DNA of 38,364 nt from the NCBI RefSeq assembly GCF_003410055.1, contig NZ_QUZK01000053.1, positions 1-38,364 on the forward strand, written 5' to 3'. The position numbers were made by a program, and so were the translations under genes. Position 1 is the stretch's first letter; each line of letters opens with the position of its first letter. Below the pieces are notes generated by a model that saw only the letters and a program-made list of their open reading frames with translations, made no database searches and had not been told where the DNA came from. The stretch comes from Wenzhouxiangella sediminis. GTDB taxonomy: Bacteria; Pseudomonadota; Gammaproteobacteria; Xanthomonadales; Wenzhouxiangellaceae. Positions 34,546-38,364 of this stretch are shown here, piece by piece.

Positions 34546-35391
34546 ATGAAGGGGCCGCTGTCGGTGCGCTTGCGGGTCTGGCCGCAGTACGTCCTGCCGC
34601 AGAAGCTGCTTACCGCCATTGCCTGGCGCCTGTCCTCGTGCCGATGGCGCTGGTTCAACCAGCCCTTCATCCGCGTGTTCGCCAGGCTGTTCGCCGTGGA
34701 CCTGGGCGAAGCCCGGCGCAAGTCCCCGGCCGAGTACGAGAGCTTCAACGACTTCTTCACCCGCGCCCTGGACGAAGACGCGCGAGCGCTCGCCGACGAG
34801 CGCCACCGCATGGTCTGCCCCTCCGACGGCACCGTCAGCCAGCTCGGCCGCCTGCGCGGCGACACCCTCCTGCAGGCCAAGGGCATCGACTACACCGCCG
34901 CCGAACTGCTCGGCTCGCCCGAGCGCGCGAAGCCCTTCGAAGACGGCCACTTCGTCACCGTCTACCTGGCGCCGAAGGACTACCACCGCGTCCACTCGCC
35001 GATCGCCGGCAAGGTGGTCGAGGAAGTGCGCGTGCCCGGCAAGCTGTTCAGCGTCTCGGCCAACACCACGCTGGCCGTGCCCAGGCTGTTCGCGCGCAAC
35101 GAACGCATGGTGGCCATGCTCGAGACCGAGCACGGCCCGGTCGCCATGGTGATGGTCGCGGCCATGCTGGTGGCCGGCATCGAAACCGTCTGGGGTGGCC
35201 CCGAAGACCGCCGCCCAGGCCCGCAAATGCGCACCCGCGCCGTCGACGCCCATCCCCTCGAACGCGGCGGCGAACTGGGTCGTTTCCACTGGGGCTCGAC
35301 CGTCATCGTCCTCACCCCCAGGGACTTCCCCGCCTGGACCCCGGACCTCCACCCCGGCGACCGCGTCCGAATGGGCCAGGCGCTGACCTGA
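34546..35391 (+). CDS. psd: Phosphatidylserine decarboxylase proenzyme
   Basis: 281 residues, the usual length. FNDFFTRALDEDARAL and CPSDGTVSQLG (with the catalytic Asp, about 92) open the conserved part. LAPKDYHRVHSPIAGKV holds the two His residues. The self-cleavage site is FHWGSTVIVL near residue 251, where Ser becomes the pyruvoyl group; Trp precedes the GST here, where many enzymes have Leu. It makes phosphatidylethanolamine at the inner membrane. The ATG at 34546 follows GAGGATGG. The N-terminal 60 residues are basic and amphipathic, as in the membrane-binding region of the E. coli enzyme. Confidence 0.94.
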   Translation: MKGPLSVRLRVWPQYVLPQKLLTAIAWRLSSCRWRWFNQPFIRVFARLFAVDLGEARRKSPAEYESFNDFFTRALDEDARALADERHRMVCPSDGTVSQLGRLRGDTLLQAKGIDYTAAELLGSPERAKPFEDGHFVTVYLAPKDYHRVHSPIAGKVVEEVRVPGKLFSVSANTTLAVPRLFARNERMVAMLETEHGPVAMVMVAAMLVAGIETVWGGPEDRRPGPQMRTRAVDAHPLERGGELGRFHWGSTVIVLTPRDFPAWTPDLHPGDRVRMGQALT

Positions 35392-35408
35392 GGCGGCTTC
35401 CGGTGCAT

Positions 35409-35582
35409 TCCGGAAAACCTGTGAAACGCAAAGACGCCAAGACGCAAAGAGAACAGATTGAACTGCCGCCCGAGCACCTGCAGGATCAGCGCTCAATCCA
35501 TTGATTTTTAATTATTTGTATTTCTTTATTTTTTTTCTTAGCGTCTTCGCGTCTTTGCGTTTCAAAGGTTTTGATTTTGATC
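35409..35582. repeat. Inverted-arm element, family A, copy 3
   Basis: Left arm GAAAACCTGTGAAACGCAAAGACGC..AAGACGCAAAGA (35412-35450). Right arm TTAGCGTCTTCGCGTCTTTG, TTTCAAAGGTTTTGATTTTGA (35538-35580). About 85 A+T-rich bases lie between. It fills the gap between psd and the next gene. Confidence 0.85.
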
Positions 35583-35666
35583 CTTGAAGCCGCCACCCCG
35601 TGATTCCGCGTGAAACCCACTTCCAGAGCCCCGGATGACACAATGGCGGTGAACTAACCCGCGACC

Positions 35667-36404
35667 ATGCCCGTCAAAGCAGCCATGAATAGACTGATCG
35701 CTAGCCTTCTTCTCTTCCTCGCGTTGCCCCTGGCCGCGCAGGAGGCGTCCGAATCGTCCGACGAATCGGCTGACGACAAGCCGCTGACCACGCCGGCCCA
35801 GCGCGCGGCCGAGTCCGACTACGTCGTGCTCGCCCAGCTCCACATCTTCAAGTACGAAACCCGCCGCGACATCCCCGTCGAGGGCGACACCTGGTTCGAC
35901 GTGCTGGTGCCCTACAAGGTGCCCATGCCCGTCGAGCGAATGAAGGTGGTCGAGGAAGGCTTCGGCGAAGGCAAGTGCTACTTCGACGATGTCGAACTGT
36001 TCAACGAAATGCCGCGCTACCTGCTGTTCCTGGTCAACAATCCCGAAGGCGAGGCCGGCGAAGTCCGCGGCCACCCCGACGGCTGCGCCGTGCCCGTCGC
36101 GACCACCACCGACAACCGCTACGTCGTGCGCTGGCCCATCGAGAACATGCGCTTCGAAGGCGACGTCGAGTCCCTGGTGCAGGAATACGAACTCCACGGC
36201 CCCGGCGCCTTCGTCGACCTCAGCGACCTGGTCGGCTACCGCCGCGAAGAAGAAATCGAACGCCTCCACCTGGTCGAAGCCGAAGACGACCGCGGCCGCG
36301 ACTTCATCTACCGCTACACCCGCGGAATCCCGCTGAGCGACTTCCGCTCCGAGCTTATCGGCACCGACAACCTCACGCTCGATCGGGTGCAGCGGGGGAA
36401 TTGA
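35667..36404 (+). CDS. Secreted protein of unknown function
   Basis: 245 residues. A signal peptide is clear: MNRLIASLLLFLALPLAAQEA (from the ATG at 35685), cut after AQ or AQEA, then an acidic Ser-rich stretch. The ATG at 35667 only adds MPVKAA. The mature part starts SDYVVLAQLHIFKYETRRD and ends with an acidic domain. Two Cys residues (in GKCYF and DGCAVP) could form one disulfide. No domain family is recognised. It stands between a family A repeat and a family C repeat, upstream of rnpB. Confidence 0.7.
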   Translation: MPVKAAMNRLIASLLLFLALPLAAQEASESSDESADDKPLTTPAQRAAESDYVVLAQLHIFKYETRRDIPVEGDTWFDVLVPYKVPMPVERMKVVEEGFGEGKCYFDDVELFNEMPRYLLFLVNNPEGEAGEVRGHPDGCAVPVATTTDNRYVVRWPIENMRFEGDVESLVQEYELHGPGAFVDLSDLVGYRREEEIERLHLVEAEDDRGRDFIYRYTRGIPLSDFRSELIGTDNLTLDRVQRGN

Positions 36405-36411
36405 CTCTCTG

Positions 36412-36557
36412 AGGTTTCAGGGTTCAGGTTTCAGGTTTCAGGTCGGCAACTGGAGGAATGGGTGGGCGGCTCCGCCGCGAGACGGATGGCACCAACCGAT
36501 AGCAACGCCCGTAATCCCATGTTTTCCTGAAACCTGAACCCTGAAACCTGAAACCTA
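36412..36557. repeat. Inverted-arm element, family C, full length
   Basis: Left arm GTTTCAG words (36413-36442), CGGCAAC, core GTGGGCGGCTCCGCCGCGA (36461-36479), TTTTCCTGAAAC and the right arm CTGAAAC x4 (36526-36556). Same layout as 29178-29400 but shorter (about 145 bases). It lies between the secreted protein gene and rnpB. Confidence 0.85.
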
Positions 36558-36615
36558 AAGCCATTACGGCGCACCCAACCCGTCGGACCCCGAACATCCA
36601 TAGCGATGCCGGTGT

Positions 36616-36621
36616 CATAAT
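36616..36621 (+). promoter_or_regulatory. Likely -10 box of rnpB
   Basis: CATAAT five bases before the RNA's first paired bases, at about the right distance for the 5' end. No clear -35 is seen. Confidence 0.4.
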
Positions 36622-36625
36622 AAGC

Positions 36626-36983
<358 letters not shown>

Positions 36984-37000
36984 TCAATTCGTACAACACC

Positions 37001-37075
37001 GTCGTCCCGGACCCCGATCCGGGACCTCCCCACCGAAGGCGCCAACCGCAGGAAGACTCCGGATTCCCGGTTTCG
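37001..37075 (-). repeat. Palindromic intergenic repeat, family D, copy 7 (partial)
   Basis: CGTCGTCCCGG..GATCCGGGACC, CCCACCGAAGGCGCC, AACCGCAGGAAG, then diverged. It lies 17 bases beyond rnpB and could form the 3' hairpin of its precursor. Confidence 0.75.
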
Positions 37076-37203
37076 ACCTTGACCCCGGATTCCAGTTCGA
37101 TAGGCTGTCCCCGGGGCGATTGGCGAATCGGGGGGCGCCTTGCGGCGAAAAGCGACGCCACGCCCCGTGTCTGGAATCAACGATGGACCACGGGGTTTGC
37201 GCA

Positions 37204-38265
37204 ATGAGACCGGTTTTTCGATGGCTTCTCCCCTTGTGCGTTCTCGCGGCGCCGGCCACTTCCGATGCCCGCGGCTTCGAGGACGTGGGGTATTTCTGTC
37301 CGACCTGCAACGACCAGAACGCCGCGCGTAAGAAGGCTCTCAGCGCGGTGCCCAGGCCGCGGTGCGCTCGCCGGCCGTCGGATGACCTGCACAAGGTGTC
37401 GGAGTGCAACGCGCCCGGGAGAAGGGTGTTCATCGTCAACCAGGAAAGCCGCGAGGTTCACTCCTTTCTGGTCGCCTGGGACCCGCAACGCCGGGAATAT
37501 GCGATCCAGCAAGAGATCGAGCTCGACGAGGCCGAAGAATCTGCTTATCAGAAGTTGATCGACTTTCGCCTTCAGTGGGAGAGCGTGCTGACGGGCGGCC
37601 ACGGCATGAGCATGAACGCCCTGCAGTCGCCCTCCAGCTTCGGGGGCCGGAACGAAGGTCCTTGTGGGGGCGCCACGACGGTACTTGATGTTGCGCTGTT
37701 CCCGGATTCCCGAGGCTCGGCGGAAAACCGGGTTCGCCAGATCGTGCGGAAAGCGGCCGAAGGGTTCGAGGCGCACCGCCCCCGGGTGCAAGGCGGGACC
37801 ATCGGTGTCAGCGCGCACGAAGGACGCGCTGAAGCGCATATCGAAAGAGCCATCGGGGATCAATTGCAGCGGGTCCTGCTGGCCTCGCGATCCAACGAAG
37901 AGGGAGATCTGGGTGATCACGCCTCGTTCAGCGTCGAGCTTCTGGGAGTGAACACCCTGGGCCAAGCAAGCGCCAGGGTCGAGTTCGAGCCGGAGTACAG
38001 CGTCGCGCTCGGCCGATCCCTGGAAGACGTGCTTTCGGGCCAGGTGAACGTGGAGGACGAGGAGTGTGTCCGCGACAAGCTGGCGACTTTGGCCGAGCGA
38101 GACGGCGAGGGCGAGTGGAGAGCACGTGCCGGCCAGACGCCATTGAAGCCAAGTGACTTGCGAGGTCCCGTCGCGTCCGGATCGGGCCCCACATGCTGGA
38201 TCGACTTCCATCAGGGCGCCCGTGTGCTCCACACCTTCCGGGTCGACTGCGACCGCCTCGAATGA
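37204..38265 (+). CDS. Secreted protein of unknown function with a CxxC motif
   Basis: 353 residues from the ATG at 37204 (GGGG about nine bases upstream). Signal peptide MRPVFRWLLPLCVLAAP ending near SDARG. The mature protein begins GFEDVGYFCPTCND with a CxxC pair, and has further Cys residues (RCARR, SECNAPG, GPCGG, EECVRD, TCWID, VDCDR) that suggest several disulfides in the periplasm or outside. No known domain. An ATG at 37183 adds only seven residues. It follows rnpB at about 220 bases and is followed by a family D repeat. Possibly an independent unit; function unknown. Confidence 0.7.
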   Translation: MRPVFRWLLPLCVLAAPATSDARGFEDVGYFCPTCNDQNAARKKALSAVPRPRCARRPSDDLHKVSECNAPGRRVFIVNQESREVHSFLVAWDPQRREYAIQQEIELDEAEESAYQKLIDFRLQWESVLTGGHGMSMNALQSPSSFGGRNEGPCGGATTVLDVALFPDSRGSAENRVRQIVRKAAEGFEAHRPRVQGGTIGVSAHEGRAEAHIERAIGDQLQRVLLASRSNEEGDLGDHASFSVELLGVNTLGQASARVEFEPEYSVALGRSLEDVLSGQVNVEDEECVRDKLATLAERDGEGEWRARAGQTPLKPSDLRGPVASGSGPTCWIDFHQGARVLHTFRVDCDRLE

Positions 38266-38307
38266 ATCGCGCTACCATAGACGCCCTGAGTATCTGAGCG
38301 TCGCAAA

Positions 38308-38364
38308 GCGTCGTCCCGGCCCCCGAGCCGGGACCTCCCCACCGAAGGCGCCAACCGATGGAAG
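38308..38364 (-). repeat. Palindromic intergenic repeat, family D, copy 8 (cut by window end)
   Basis: CGTCGTCCCGGCCCCCGAGC.., CCCACCGAAGGCGCC, AACCGATGGAAG and then the window ends. Orientation as in copies 4, 6 and 7. Confidence 0.8.

Overview
The window looks like a chromosomal segment of a gammaproteobacterium. The thrA-thrB-thrC order with a bifunctional ThrA, an FadH-type dienoyl-CoA reductase, class A RNase P RNA and type IV pilins with sigma-54-like promoters all fit. My guess is the Lysobacterales/Chromatiales neighbourhood (Wenzhouxiangella-like), but this rests on gene style only. From about 10.7 kb onward the DNA is very G+C rich. The first 10 kb (pilin flanks and polysaccharide genes) is visibly richer in A+T, as expected for a horizontally variable surface-glycan locus.

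Layout. 0-4.8 kb: a truncated GT-C type membrane protein, two tandem type IV pilins on the minus strand, a divergent 577-residue GT-C-like membrane protein, and a remnant of a truncated membrane gene. 4.8-10.5 kb: a tightly coupled minus-strand polysaccharide operon (nucleotide-sugar dehydrogenase, DPM1-like glycosyltransferase, nitroreductase-family protein, flippase-like protein, polysaccharide pyruvyl transferase). 10.7-12.8 kb: a PAS-GGDEF-EAL protein behind a textbook CRP-type palindrome; a second such palindrome lies upstream of a pilin. 13-15.1 kb: a RelE/HigB-HigA toxin-antitoxin pair, an orphan ribbon-helix-helix antitoxin, a DUF2061 protein and a GNAT acetyltransferase. 15.4-18.6 kb: an ECF sigma factor coupled to a membrane Ser/Thr kinase with a TPR-like sensor region. 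18.7-22 kb: a CbpA-like DnaJ protein and FadH. 22.2-26.9 kb: the thrABC operon with 4-nt overlaps. 27.2-31 kb: DUF6498 protein, YeiH-family exporter, AMP nucleosidase and RsmI. 31.2-31.7 kb: a second toxin-antitoxin pair. 32-35.4 kb: zinc metallopeptidase, globin, SCO1-like protein and phosphatidylserine decarboxylase. 35.6-38.3 kb: two secreted proteins of unknown function flanking rnpB.

The most unusual feature is the intergenic DNA. From 12.8 kb on, almost every gap holds one of several families of long inverted-arm elements. Their arms are tandem 7-8 bp words (GTTTCAG, CGCGAAGA, GCCAAGGC, CGTTCATT, GGTTTTTT) that face each other around a core, often containing a GGCGGC..GCCGC palindrome. 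Some are nested in one another. One encloses a toxin-antitoxin module between direct repeats, one pair encloses the globin gene, and at least four genes take their stop codon from a repeat arm. This suggests an active, modular repeat system tied to gene 3' ends.
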